Of a stretch of 64,000 nucleotides of DNA, positions 14,001 through 26,712 are shown piece by piece. The notes beneath the pieces are model-generated. The model was not told where the DNA came from, searched no databases, and saw only the letters and a program-made list of their open reading frames with translations. Position numbers and translations under genes: made by a program. The stretch's first letter is position 1. Every line of letters begins with the position of its first letter. Origin of the DNA: Lanius collurio (lineage: Eukaryota > Chordata > Aves > Passeriformes > Laniidae); the NCBI GenBank assembly GCA_020086605.1, contig JACBWW010000003.1, forward strand, positions 2,355,586-2,419,585, given 5' to 3'.

Positions 14001-14434
14001 AGCAGAGCATTAACGTTACTCAGTTCTTCTGACCCCAAAAAGGAAAAAATAACAAAAGTCAATTAAATTTATTCTGAGCATTGTGTCAGATCACTAACAC
14101 TTCATATTTAAATAGACATTGAAGACCAGCTAATATATAAATTCTTAATGCATTGAGTCAGGAAAGCTCCAGGCCTCCGCCATGCTCCTACAAAGAAGTT
14201 GTCTCACTCCCAGAGTTTTATTGAAATAAAGTGTGACCTGCAGTGGAGCTGACAGGTGAGCAGTCAGGTTACAAATCAGCCTGTGATGGTAGGGCAGACC
14301 AAATGAATATTGCCATGCAGCTTGTCAAAGGCAGGGTGAAAAACAAGGCTTAATGAATGGTGGAGCTTGGTCTGTGTAGTGCAAGGATGTGCAAGCGTAG
14401 TGTGAGGGACCCCAGCTGACAGTACCTTCAAAGA
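11079..14434. other. Unique AT-rich sequence between two repeat copies
   Basis: Contains a T-run at 11391-11409 and AT-rich sequence. Frames of 105-111 codons at 12781-13358 have noncoding-like composition. No reverse transcriptase, gag or other element-encoded protein was seen, so nothing supports a complete element spanning the two flanking repeat copies. Confidence 0.4.
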
Positions 14435-14671
14435 GAGGAGAGCCAAGAGAAGAGAGCACCCCAGGATGTTTGCAGCTCTGCTCATGCACCCGATGCATTC
14501 GTGGGTGGGGACAGTGGGAAACACAATTGCTGCGTGTTGGACCTCTGTCAGCCTCACACCCCAAAAGAGAGGAGTGGATAAAGCAACACCTGGGGTGGCA
14601 GACAGAAGCAGGCCAGAGTTTATATATTATACTTTATTTTCTGTCTAAGTTATTAAAGAGATATGAGCATG
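14435..14671 (+). repeat. Unnamed interspersed repeat, copy 2
   Basis: Second copy of the repeat at 10850-11078, direct orientation, about 3.58 kb downstream. The sequence from ~14165 to 14434 may belong to the same element (it holds GAGTTTTATTGAAATAAAG), but copy 1 does not clearly match it. Family not identified. Confidence 0.62.
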
Positions 14672-17600
14672 TTTATTTTCACATCACGTGGGCCTGAGGC
14701 TTTCATTACCAACAATATTCCAAAAGTCAGATTCTGGACGTTCAAAAGGAGAGGCATTTAAATAATACCTGTAACAGTGACAGGCAGTGACTGAAAAGAG
14801 AGTTGAACCAAGACCACGAGCTTTTTCTTCCAGCACATGGGTTAATGGGCTAATGAGAGTCTGTCTGAATTACATTGGTGTATGGAGATATAACCAGAAG
14901 GATCATTTTAACCAACAGTCTTCTGCTGTGATCAGTTAATGCTGATAAAAGGAATTCTCAGCACCTATTTGAATCAAGTGATAGGTGATACTTTTGAGTG
15001 ATTCTAGCATGTAATTCTGACTCTCCAGGGAATGCACTTCTCCTCAGCCTTGCCTGGTAAATGTAATTGTCAGGGTAGTAATGGTATCTTATGATTTTGC
15101 TTTCTCATTGTGATACATGCCCATAGAAGGTGCTCTGGAATAATACCTTGGGCTCTCAGAGTCTGAGAAGTAATAAATAGTTTTGAGAAGTTAGAAACTT
15201 TAAAATTTATTACCAGGGATATACAGAACTATTTTACAGATAAAGATGCTTCAGATACAGAACTGCAACTCTTCACAGCAGTAGTAAGTGTTGTCACTGA
15301 AAATAACAGCAGATACAGGTTGGAATAATGGTATCAGCACCATGGAGTGTGAGTCGGGGCTTTCTTTTTTAATTAAGGTTATTGGAAAGCTACATAATTA
15401 TTACTTGCATGCAGAAGAAAGAAGATCAATGTGTGCTATAGAGGAGTTAAAGAAAATAATCTGTTTTAAGAAGCTATAAATGTACAGCAATTTAAAGAAA
15501 AAATGAACAGCAGTGGAGAACAGCGGTGAAGCAATTATGAGAGTCACTGCAGAAGAGTGTGAGATGTACTCTATTGGTCTTGGTTTCTCTAACTTTTAGC
15601 ATTTGCACTGGCTCTGAGATAATTTAAATGCAAATGTGTAGTTCTGCCTGTCTAGAGAATGGCAAGCACTGGTCTCTGCTGTGGGTTATGGCTGCAGGTT
15701 GGGAATCCAGGGCAGGCACGCAACAGACCTACAGTGACACCTTCACCACGGCCCACTCTGTGCTCCTGCAGACAGGCTGCCATCTGACCTCTCAGGCTTC
15801 AAATCAGATAAGCCAGCTTTGTGTTGGTTTGCAGCCCAGGCATGTACTCTCTGCCACCACTGTTTCCATGTTTTCCAGGGCACTTGGAAACTGGCAAGCA
15901 CAATGGAAATACCTAAACCCCTCTGTTCCTAAGAATTATTATTGTAATATCAACACCAGTCCCCAAAGTGGTTTTGTCTCACTCCACTTGACTGTCCTCT
16001 TTGTAGAGGAAGGAGATGCTTTAACAATATCTTAACAGCAGAATATTTTAAAGGAAGATCAATAAATAGAAATATTGATTGGCTGGTGTCCCTTTAGCTA
16101 GTACACCGTTGCCTTTCTATCATGTTCTTAATAAAAATCATTGTACTAAGAAGAAGCTACTTGAATAGCTTAGAGCTATTATTATGTTGTCTTGTACATA
16201 TACATGCATGTACATATATATCTAATCTGTCTATCTATCTATCTATCTATCTATCTATCCTCTAAACTAGGTGTTCTGTAATGATTATTTATTTGGCCCA
16301 AAGATGCTGTAATGTAAGACAAATTGAATTTCATTCTGGTTGAGATTTCACTGAATATTTCTGAATACGCTTCAACAGTTCAAAGATGGTACAATAATGT
16401 TTTACTAAAACACTGATATGAAAAATGTATTTCAATTCCATAGGATCCATTTAAATCCCTCAGAGCTGTAACAAAGTAAGTCTTAGTACCTTCAATCCTT
16501 TCAACATGAACCACTCAGAAGAAAACTGCATGTTTGTATTAGTCTTTTTAGGATGAGGTGTAAGAGTAAAAAATGGGATTTGGTGCAATTGTTACGTGAC
16601 ATTTGACTCAAACATATAGCATACTTAAAAAATAAACATAGAAAATCATGCCTCTGTCTGATTGCAGACTGTTAAATTAAATCTCCCTCAGAGGAGATTT
16701 TTGGAAAACTTTAGTTTAAATGCTGAAATGAGTTGAAAGTAGGAAATAATGTGTTTAAAGTCTGTAGAGGTGGATACTTAGTGAAATGTAGGTCAGTCAG
16801 ATTACACCATACAACCTCAGCTGCTGTGTTTTGTCATCTGCCTATAATAAGAAGAACCAACGCAGGTAGCAGTTATACTCGAGAAATGTATTTTTCTCCT
16901 AAGGAGAAAAGAGTGATTGATAGAAATGCAGCCATGCTGAATTGGAGTCTAATGTCAATGCTGAGCTCTGAAAAACAAGGAATAGTGAGTGACATAGGTC
17001 AGTGAAGGAATAGACAAAATAACACAGATCTTTTTTCCCCTCAAAATACCCTGCATCAGAAAACTTACTTTCTTTGACTTAGAGAAAAATACAAAAGCAT
17101 CAGGAGGTAAAAAACTGAACTCACAAAACCAAGGAAACAAACCTTCCTTCCCCAACAGAATTTCTGCTTCTGAATGTTCAGTCTCTCACGTGCCATGAGA
17201 GCGTTGGGCTCTGATGCCGTCAGGCTCTACAGGAATACCCACACACAGCATCTTCCTTCTCTCAGAGGTTCGTTGGTAATTTTCCTCAATAAGGTGGGTG
17301 GACGCCACCACAGAAAATGCAGCAGCTGATAGGTGCTATTTTATGTTGTGCTATCTTAGGTGTAATGTTTCTCATCAGCAAAAGCATTTAAGTCATAAAT
17401 TAGAATGGCTGTTACTAAAATGTTTCTGAAGTTGTATCAGGACTAAATTATTTGTGATTATAGTTGCTGAAGATGTAGTTGTCTTTTTCTGTATAGAATG
17501 CTGTCATTTTTCCTGAAACTTGACAGTTACATGTGTTGAATCTTAATACAGAGTTTATTTATGACTCTTTAGGGATTTATAATTTTTTTTTTTTTTTTTT

Positions 17601-18010
17601 ATTTTAATGAGTGGGAGGTTGTATGTGCAATTGCTAATAAAAGTAACTTCTTGAGAGCCACTCAGAATTTTTGGACCCTCACAAGATTCACTTGATTTTT
17701 CTCACATGGCTTTCTGCAAGTCAAATTTATAATTTTGGTTATAATTATTCAAGAAGAATTCAGCAGCTGAATCTGTATTTAAAAAGGTAAGCTACTTGCT
17801 ACATTCCTCCACTGTGGGAGAGCCTGATGCTTATCTCTGGGAAGGAATTTAAATGGTGTTCACGTGGGTTCACATGAGCCTAGAGAAGTCTGAAGGAGGG
17901 AGATACTGGACATTGTGAAATCTGTGGTGCAGGTGGAAAGGAATGTGTTGCCAGAGATGGTGCTCAATCTTCTTGCAGTAAACTGATGGGTAAGGAAGAG
18001 CTCAGGAAGG
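14672..18010. other. Unique AT-rich sequence
   Basis: No gene or repeat family recognised apart from the TCTA microsatellite at 16231-16259 and a long T-run near 17581-17600. A 135-codon frame at 15628-16035 lies in a GC-richer patch and has no recognisable domain. Confidence 0.4.
16231..16259. repeat. (CTAT)n microsatellite
   Basis: About seven tandem CTAT units, preceded by an alternating TACATG/TATA stretch. Confidence 0.9.
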
Positions 18011-18102
18011 ACTGACTTTCAAGAGGAGAGAGCTTACAGTGGTGCAAGATGTTTTCTAAGGCTCAGGTTGTGCAGTCAGTGCTTTCAGTAAGTCCATGGC
18101 TC
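18011..18102 (+). repeat. 92-bp direct repeat, copy A1
   Basis: From ACTGACTTTCAAGAGGAGAG to AAGTCCATGGCTC this segment is repeated at 18555-18646 with only two mismatches (T/C at 18052 and G/A at 18098). Sequences outside the repeat do not match. The copies flank a 452-bp block. Confidence 0.92.
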
Positions 18103-18232
18103 CACTGGTTACTACGTAGCTTGTACACTGCTTAATTTCTGTGGTAAGCTTGCCTCTTTATGCCTTGGAATATCTTAAACCATTTACAAATACCCTAAAT
18201 ATTCCTTGGCTGTGCAGCTCTACTTAAGCCAG

Positions 18233-18550
18233 TGCCCGCTGTTAGTTACTCACCAGAAGCAGAAGCAGAGAGAGAAATATTTGCTCAGACCCCATCTATG
18301 ATCTTAGAGTCATTTATTCCCTCTGTCCCAAGAGACAGAGTGCCAACCTGGGCAAATCAGCAAAGGGGTAAGAGAGCGAGGCTTTGTGTCCAGTTGGTTT
18401 TGTCACAGAGAGGGAGAAATGGGATACCAGGGCGGAGCTGGGATAAGCAACCAACCGGATCAGAGCCCGGGCTGCTTGAACAATAGAAAAAGGAATATCT
18501 CAGAGCCACATGGCAGGGACCCGGCCGGGAGGGGCAGGGGGTCCACCACA
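18233..18550 (-). mobile_element. Possible solo LTR-like insert
   Basis: A GC-richer, CpG-containing block distinct from its AT-rich surroundings. Read on the minus strand it begins TGTGGTGGACCCCC and ends ...GGGCA, giving TG...CA ends, with an AATAAA at 18313-18318 (TTTATT on plus). A strong donor-like TTCTG|GTGAGT lies near its minus-strand 3' end. These features suggest a ~318-bp solo LTR, but I found no matching target-site duplication and no family match. Confidence 0.35.
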
Positions 18551-18554
18551 GCTG

Positions 18555-18646
18555 ACTGACTTTCAAGAGGAGAGAGCTTACAGTGGTGCAAGATGCTTTC
18601 TAAGGCTCAGGTTGTGCAGTCAGTGCTTTCAGTAAGTCCATAGCTC
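18555..18646 (+). repeat. 92-bp direct repeat, copy A2
   Basis: Second copy of 18011-18102, offset by exactly 544 bp, with 90 of 92 bases identical. The high identity implies the duplication is young compared with the worn repeats elsewhere in the window. Confidence 0.92.
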
Positions 18647-19654
18647 AACAGGCACCAGTGTATACTTCAAAGACCTTCTCTGGATTTTACCTTCACAGAG
18701 TGTCCCATACAGAGGCTTTTGTTCCTCTGTCTTCATTAATGACAGCAAATCCTATGTCATGGGCAAGCAGGCTGGCTTGATTAAAGGGTATGGTTAAAGG
18801 CATGATTTCACCTCCACTTTCGCTGCAGCCTTCCTGGGAACAGGGAACAATGCCACTGTCTGTCATCCTCTCTGCTGACAAATTATTCTCCCCTCTGCAG
18901 TTTTGTTTTCCCTGTTCCTGCCCCCGTTGGGAAAGGAGCTAAGGGAGTCAGTCTTCACCCACAGCTCTCTGCTGGTACTCTTCACCTCCCCTTGTTGGCT
19001 GCTCACGTGAGCTGGGGGCAAGAGGACAGACAGGTTCCTGATGTCAGACCCACTGTAAGGCATTTCTTACAGCCCCCTCAGTGTCATCAGGCTGCAGGAG
19101 CCACCACTGCTGCTGGCAAGCGTCTGGGTGTTGTACAAGGGACATGATATTAGGCAGCTGTCTCACTTTAAACAAAAAGGGGCTTCCTGCTGCAAATAGA
19201 CCCACGTAAAGATAAGCACATCATGGTGGTACCAATTCCTATCACAGGAATTTCACAGGCTTGTCCTTGAAATGGATACTTCTAAAGGAGAAAATTATGG
19301 TATCAAGTCTGTGTGTTACCTCCAGGGACTGGAACAAGTTATTCATTCATTACACATTTATGAGATAGGTTATTCATCTGCTAATGTGTCTAGGAGTGCA
19401 AATGCCTACTTAGATGGTGTCTCAAGGTATTAAAGCTCCTGTAACAGCATATTTCAGTTACAGTGAACTTAATGGTCTTATAAGCTCTACTAGTAACAGA
19501 AATATGATTCATCTCCTTCTTTCCTTTTGCATATCATGGAATTCATTGGGGATAGAACTGAACAGAGGTGTTCACAGGTTGTAAAGGTAAAGGCACTCAA
19601 ACGATCAGGAAGTCCATGTACATTGCAGATTATTTAGTAACATTTTTAATGGAC
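18647..19654. other. Unique sequence, no gene seen
   Basis: Moderately GC-rich at 18700-19130, then AT-rich. No repeat family or convincing exon recognised. Confidence 0.4.
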
Positions 19655-19835
19655 TATTCTGCCACCCAAGATCTTTTCTTAAAAGATTTTTCCTTGTTTC
19701 TAATCTGAACCTTCTTTTTTGTGGTCTATGTTCATTGTTTCCTGTTCTGCCTGTTGTGGACATGAAGAACTGATTTAGTTTTATGCCCTCACATGGGTCT
19801 TCCTGGGTTGTGAGAAGCAGAAGGAGCCTTTCATT
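19655..19835 (-). mobile_element. Old CR1 LINE fragment (3' region)
   Basis: Reads as the reverse complement of an old avian CR1 3' region. Landmarks are GATTTTTCCTTGTTTCTAAT, CTGAACCTTC and TTGTTTCCTGTTCTGCC, followed by GTGGACATGAAGAACTGATT. Divergence is high and the ends are approximate. No coding potential. Confidence 0.6.
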
Positions 19836-22800
19836 TCTCTTCCAGTCTGTTGTTCTGTTATGTGTCTCCAGACAGAATTTGTTTTTCTTACAGCAGAGTG
19901 AAACTCAATGGGAATTTTTTATGAGTCTTATGTCATTTTCCCTCTCTTTTCTTGCATAGACATTTGTTTTTCCATCCTGCTGTTGCACAGACAACTCAGG
20001 AAGAGTGATTGATAGAGAAAAAAAAATTGTGAGGCTCTTACCATAGTGGAGGATCAAATCTCCTCAGCAAAATAGTTGGTGTTTGCATGGAAGTGACAGG
20101 AATCTCCACTGTAAAGGCACTTATAGCAGCATTTGCAGTTCTATGGGGTGAGCCCTTGAACCTCTGCTCTGCTCACTTCTTATAATCCAGGTACCACCCA
20201 GCACTTGTTTAATTCATTGCTACTTATATACCTTAACTATTTTTAAAAATTCCTCTTCAAGATCTTAATTGCACAAAAAATACTGTCCCACCTGACCATT
20301 TATGCAGGAACAATTTGTATTGATTACTTACAAATGTCTTATTTACACAAAATTCTACAGCAGCAACCAGCAGGAGCAGTCTTTGGGATGCAGGGTGTTA
20401 ACACAACCAGCTATGCAAACTGGACCAGGGACAGCATGGGACCTGGGAGGAGAGAGTCATTTCCACAAGCATAAGTTCTCACCAGGAGGCCTGCTGTAAC
20501 TCCTGTGACTAATAAAATGGGAAGTCTTTAAAATATTTTTCTTTGGAAAATTAATATTTAATAGTTTGTGTATTTTGTGGTTACGGTAATGCCATCTAAA
20601 AATGTTTCTTTTAAAATGGATACACATGACTTACTTTCTAACTTTTCAGGTGTATTACATAAATTCATTTCTTTCTGTTTGAACAGAGGTATGATGACAG
20701 TTCATTTTCCCTTGATGTTCCTTTGCAGAAGCTGTAATTCCCTCCCTTGCTCCCCCACCCAATCCCTTATTGTTTCTCTGGGCAGAAGAGGAGAGTAGGA
20801 GGTTTAATGGTGCAATGGAATCTTCTCTTAACATCTGAACCAGAGAGGGTCACGTGGGTGCATGCCCTGGTGTGCCTCAATTCGAATCTTTTCTCTAGCA
20901 AGTAAACATTCTAACCAGAGGGAGAGTTTTGCATCCTGAAGGGTTCCTAGTTACAAAAGATTTTCTTCTTGTATTTATCTTGGAGTCCTGACACTCCAGG
21001 AACTGAGGTAGACTTTAAAATATCACAGAATCAACAGAGAACGACCTGACTTGTGATTCCTTTTCAGGCTCTGGACATCTCTTGCTTGCACTGGCATGAA
21101 GCTGATCTTAGTGAGCAAGATACATACCTTGAACTACCTGGTAGAATCTCTGCTGTGCAGAAATAGTTCACTGGTTCACTGAAGCTGGATTATCTTTTTA
21201 TTTGCTAAATTATTTTTTTAAGGAATTTTTAAGGAATATGATGAAAATAAAGCATGGTTTAGATATGTATTCAATACCTTAGAAATAAGGTACAGCAGAA
21301 AAGGGTTAAACGTTTCAAATGTTCTGTGGAAAGAAGAGTGAACTCTGATTTTCTGGTCCCTCCTGAAGCATTTGCTCCACTGGCTGGGGATTTATTGATT
21401 GAATCTGCATCATTCAAAGAAACAAATTAGTGCTTTGCTGTCAGATTCTGAAATAAAGTTCCATGCTGTGATTTGGTCTGTTTCAGCACGAAAACATCTT
21501 TTCTTTACAGTCTTTTCTTATTTATTTTACTCCTGATGCACAGGAGTATTCTTCCCACCTTGTTTACAGCCACACTTTAACACATTCATTGCTCAAATTA
21601 TAGAAAGAGATCAATGATAAGGGATGTGCTTGCTTCATTTGTGAGATAAACAAATTAAAAGTTTATAGAAAAGACTGTATCTTGATTTCTGTTAGCCAGA
21701 TTTGAGCCCTAGTTGAAATCCCTGGAAATATCAGTCAGTGACTAGGAGTTGCGTGAGCCAGGGGTGAACCATGGCTCTGGTAGTCAAAATTTGTGTGGGA
21801 CCTGATTCTGCCCTCAGCTGGGCTGCTGTGGCACCATGTTATGACTTCAGCAGGGAATCCTCATTAGAAAGGGTGTTCCTCAGTGGAGTGGTAAGCCCTG
21901 CACCTGTTATCTTTTTTGAAATGGAGTTATGTTGGTATTAAACCACTATGCTAGGCAACCAAAACAATCTTTGTGAATAATACTAAAAGGCATTGTGATT
22001 TTATTTCCAGCAGTGTTGTTTATTTCCAAATGTACCTTGATATAGATGCATTTCTGATCATTCTTTCTTGATTTGTAAATCTAGCAAAACTAGACAGACT
22101 AAGCTCTTACTATAATCAATACATATCTTGATGCTTTTACCAGTGCCATTAATTTCTTTTTATATTAAGCGTCTCTAAAATGTAGCCTCTGTCAAAATCT
22201 TACACCTACAACTCAGGAAAGCAAGGAGCACTGTGGCTTCTTGAAATGTTATGAGAGAGAAATTGTATTGGAGTGAATGGAGGAAGTCTATTACAGTAAA
22301 ATGGAGCCTGTTCTTACAGATGATGTCAAATTCACTTGGCTTTGTTTCTCATTAGTGCAACCAAGACTATGGCCTACGCCAGATATAAGAAAATTTATAG
22401 GCAGTGAAAAGCATCCCTATCACAGAACATGAACATTTTAAATTGACAAGGGTTAATGGAAAGACCATCAGAGCTGAATAAGCATTTGAGAATGCAGTCT
22501 ATACCTCCCAGGAAAACCAGTGCTCAAAATTGTTGAAAAAACATTCTTATTTTTCCCCCCATTTGTTTTTAATGCTTAGAAGACTTTATCCTCAGGAATG
22601 ATGTTCCTTTGTGCTCAAAAAGCTGCCTTGGTAAATACTGGGAAGGCTGAAGGCATCACTTGATCCCTTGATCCAGTGTATGTATAGCTGGGGAGAGGCT
22701 GTGGAGGCTATCCCAGATTGTCCTGCCAGTGTGCATAGGCCGTGCTGTGGGGAGGCTGAGCAGCTTCAAGGCTTCACACCAGCTGAGTTTCTCAGGCTCT

Positions 22801-25800
22801 CTAACAGGGCAGCTTGTAAAATGCTAGCAACCCCTCATGATTGTTTTCTCAATTTGTTTTGTAAAATATGCAAAGCACCAAAGCTTAGCAATATGGCAGC
22901 CCTGCACTACATGTTTTTCTACTTGTGCTACTTCACTAGCAGGGGAGAATCAGTGTAGCTCTGAGATTAATGGTTTTAAGGTTATTTCTATCAATTGAAG
23001 ATGTGACCCAGTGTGTTCAGATATGTCTTGACCATGCAGTTCAAAATCTCTCTTATTTAACTGCCCACTTCTGGATTTGAGTCCCTCGCTTTAGTGCATC
23101 ATTTCTTATTCTCTGCTCCACTGTAAACATAGAATAAAGGATTGGGGGATAGATGGTCATTATCCAAAAAATCATAGCAATATCATACTGCTGATGGCCT
23201 GGGCTCAGTTTGGAGGGTTGCATCTAGGAAAATATGAAGCCTCCTTCCTGAGCAACTGGGGGGGGAAACACTACGAGGTTTTCTCTGGCCCTTTGTTTTT
23301 ATAGCTCCTATGTTCTTGGCTCTAAATGTGCAAAGGGAATCAACAGCTTATGAAAGAAACTTTTTCTGTACATGCTAGGAGGCTACACTTGTACATAGGG
23401 AAACTGATGATTTCAGTCTGGTATACATTTTTTGTATCAAGAGCTGGATTTCAGTTCAGGTAAGATTATTCTTGCAGTTTGGGTTTGGGTTTTTTTTTCA
23501 GTTCATCTGATTATAAAACTGAATTTCAGAATTACCTTTATGCAACTGCTGGTGCAGGAATCAACTTTCATTTGGTGCACGGTGAACATACTGTGCTATT
23601 TGTTCAGCTTAGTACCCAATATTCAAAACTGAGTACTGTGTACCTGGATGGACAGCAACATCCTCACTTATGTGTAACATTCAACATGTGTGGTTGCCCA
23701 AATAAATGAAATAAGTTCATTCAACAGGGGAAGTGTGAGTCAACAAAATGAACCAAGGCACCATGCTACAACAGGACCAAAGTATGCCTTTCCCATTGCA
23801 TTCCAAAGCCAGTTTTTCCGGGTTCTCTGAGTAGCTGAGAATAATGGAACTCATGGTGCCTTTCTGACTTCTATTTATCTTTAAAGGCCACAGAGTAATT
23901 AATTACCTTTATTTTCAGCTAGGTTGAGAATACCTTAAAATAAGCCATGACATTGAACATGAATATTTGCATCTATTTTCAGATGGCTAACATTGCTGTT
24001 TACTACCTGATTACTTAAAAAGTGAAGCTCTTTGCTTATGTTCATGCTGCATAGATATGGCTTCTTCCATGTAGTTAAAAGCAGATGTTTTCATCTCTTT
24101 TAATTGGCATCTTTCTGTTTGTTCTGTACTTTTCTAATCAGTGATATGTCAGCCACATGAAACTTTTCAGCAGGCATTTGCAGTTTGTATTCTTTTAAGG
24201 GATGCTCTTCAATATGAGCATAAAGTCATGCAAGTAAAAATGGTTGTAAATATTTTAAGAAAGCTTCTAATTTTACTCAAATTAATATATTTTTACTCAA
24301 ATTAATATATTTTTGCAATATTTGCTCAAGTATAGTAGTGTTCTACATGCAGATGCATACACAGGTACCTGATCCTTATCCTTGACCTTCAGATCTCTCT
24401 TTTTATATCACCATTAAACACCAATTTGTTACTAATGCATACTTTGCAATTAAAGATTTATTGCTTTAAAAGCAAAGGCAGTTCCTTGCCTAGTCCTTAA
24501 TTAATCTTTATTTAAGACACTTAAATATTTATAGTGACTTACTTTATTTTCATTATAAACACTGTAGTGCTTCAAAGAACTTTTATGTTTCTGAAGAGTT
24601 TTCACTTAAACTGCAATGGCTACTCATAAAATAATTCAGCCCCCATCTCAATCCATAGACTGTGATGTTATAGCTGCTGTAGGCACAAAGATGAGATGTT
24701 TAATGGTGGCAGATTGCTACAGAAAGGGTCAGGTTTCCCTTAGGCCTCATTCTCCCTCACTGAAAAGTGGAACAAAGTGCAGGTAAACTATTACTGTGCC
24801 TGCTAGACATGAGCAAGATCCTACTAACTTCTGTTCATGCCAACTGCACAGCTAAGGGAACAAAAACATATTGGATCTACTGCTTAACCTTCTGCCCACA
24901 TCAGCATTCACTGTGCCAGAGCAGAACACTGCTCTCCCAAAGGACAGCAGCAGGGAGTGCCAGCGGGGTTTTGCCACACCAAGGCACGGTGTTTCCTGGC
25001 TCCTGTGCTTTATGAAAGTCACTGTCCAGTATCTGCATGGAGGGCTGGGTTATGCTTCCCCTCCTTGACCCACCAATTGACTGTACTGCAAACCACTTGG
25101 CCCAATCCTCAAGACAATTTTTTAGACATTCTCAAATTTGCTGAACCCTGGCTTATCTTGCAGATTTTCCCAGGCGTGCCTGGACTTGAAATCATCAGCT
25201 GAGCCCTACACAGTATGCAGCCTTTCAATTCCCCCCAACTGCTTAGTGTTTTTTGTAATGATGTAACAGTAGATAGAAGAGATTCTGCTTCCTTATTCTA
25301 TAGAGAAACGTACCCCAGATCTGGATGGAAGGAATTGGCCAGTAGTAATTCCACAGTGCACTTTCTCTGACCTTCTTTCAGTCTGTAGAGCCATTTTTTC
25401 TCGATCAGCTTTTATTTTTCTTGTCTGTTTTCTCTTTAGAGACAAAAGGAAAGCATAGTTTTTAAGGGTAATCTTTTTTTCCTACACTATAACCAAAAAG
25501 CTTTGCTGTTGAAAAGAAGGATACAGGTGGGAAGGAAGTAGTTTAGGCTCATAGTCAGGGACTTACAAACTAAGTGGGATTCTGCATCACATGTTCTGCT
25601 GGAGGTCACACTTGGTGATCAAAGAGGACCCATAAGAAGGTCCTAATCTGTAAGCAACGGAAACAACTGTGGCTCTCCTTTTGGCACAAGGAAGGGTGAG
25701 GTGGACTTCTGCATGCAAGTTAAATTAGAGAAACATCACTGTGCTTCTGCATGGCCAAATTGCCTTCAACAATGGGATCACCACAGTGTTCTGGGAAACA

Positions 25801-26632
25801 CAGCAGGTAAAATTGCTAAGCGGATATGAGAAAACTGAAATCTAAATTGCAGTACAAGCAAATGACCTGCTGCTATAAACTGTACCCTTACTGATTGCAA
25901 CATTGTGTATAAGGTGTAGATTTATCAAGATTATTTGTTTCCATTTATATCTTGCTGGAAAGCAATGGGAGATCACTGTTTGAATGAGGTAGATTACTGC
26001 CAATCATTGTGATATGTGAAATGAGGAAATTGAATAAGCATTATTCTTGTCATTTTCAGCTGAGTTATTTAACTGAAACCATAGCTAAAAAGGTGGGATT
26101 TTTCACACTGTTTAACTGGAAATACTTAATGTAGCCAGAGATCGGTATTGATGCTTGAATGGATGAAATATCATTTTAAGTACTGCAGTGCTGAGTAAAG
26201 ATAACATAGCAGTATAATTGGTGATGTGTAGTACACATCAGGGATGTCAGCTGACCATATTAAGTGAAATCTTGCTCATCTTAATCATATGAATGATTTA
26301 AAGGATGTCACTGAATGAGACTCTTTTATAAAGCAAGACTATTGTTTAATATAGAACTGAAATGGGATTGTGCCCACAGATTCTTTTAACAAGGTATGCA
26401 CTCATTTATTCTAGTCCTGCAATAAAAATTGCTGATTAAATTGATACTATGCTAACAATTTTTTCTTCCTAATATACCCATATCTCCTGTACAGTGAATT
26501 CTCTGTGCAAATTGTAAGTCTGTGTTATGATTGTCCTGCTTCTCTTTGCTGGAGAGTGGTACTTTAATGAGCATCATTTTTGTGATGCTAGCAATAACTT
26601 TCAGCAAATCACACTGAGACTTTTATTTTCAG
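19836..26632. other. Unique AT-rich sequence
   Basis: No repeat family recognised. Points noted: a 20-bp tandem duplication at 24271-24310, a 68-codon open stretch after a TTTTTTTTTCAG acceptor at 23502, and a weak exon-like segment at 21068-21140 after CCTTTTCAG. None is strong enough to call a gene. Confidence 0.35.
24271..24310. repeat. 20-bp tandem duplication
   Basis: TTTTACTCAAATTAATATAT occurs twice in perfect tandem, a typical replication-slippage or short-duplication product. Confidence 0.9.
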
Positions 26633-26712
26633 TTGCCTTCTGATAGCATCACCATTTTATTAGCCTTAGCTAATTCCAGAGGCAGAGTAGTTTATCAGAT
26701 AATGAAGGCTGA
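26633..26712 (+). CDS. Exon-like segment (+), unknown protein
   Basis: An acceptor with a good pyrimidine tract (CTTTTATTTTCAG) precedes an 80-bp open segment ending at GCTGA|GTAAGC. The frame reads LPSDSITILLALANSRGRVV then YQIMKAE. It ends in phase 2, which fits the single A that starts one open frame of the segment at 33307. Composition is reasonably protein-like. I do not recognise a family. An 80-bp open frame by itself is weak evidence. Confidence 0.22.

Noticed and set aside
10850..14671. Complete ERV with the two ~230-bp copies as its LTRs
   Set aside because: No reverse transcriptase, gag, primer-binding site or polypurine tract was seen in the 3.4 kb between them, and the copies are too divergent to judge.
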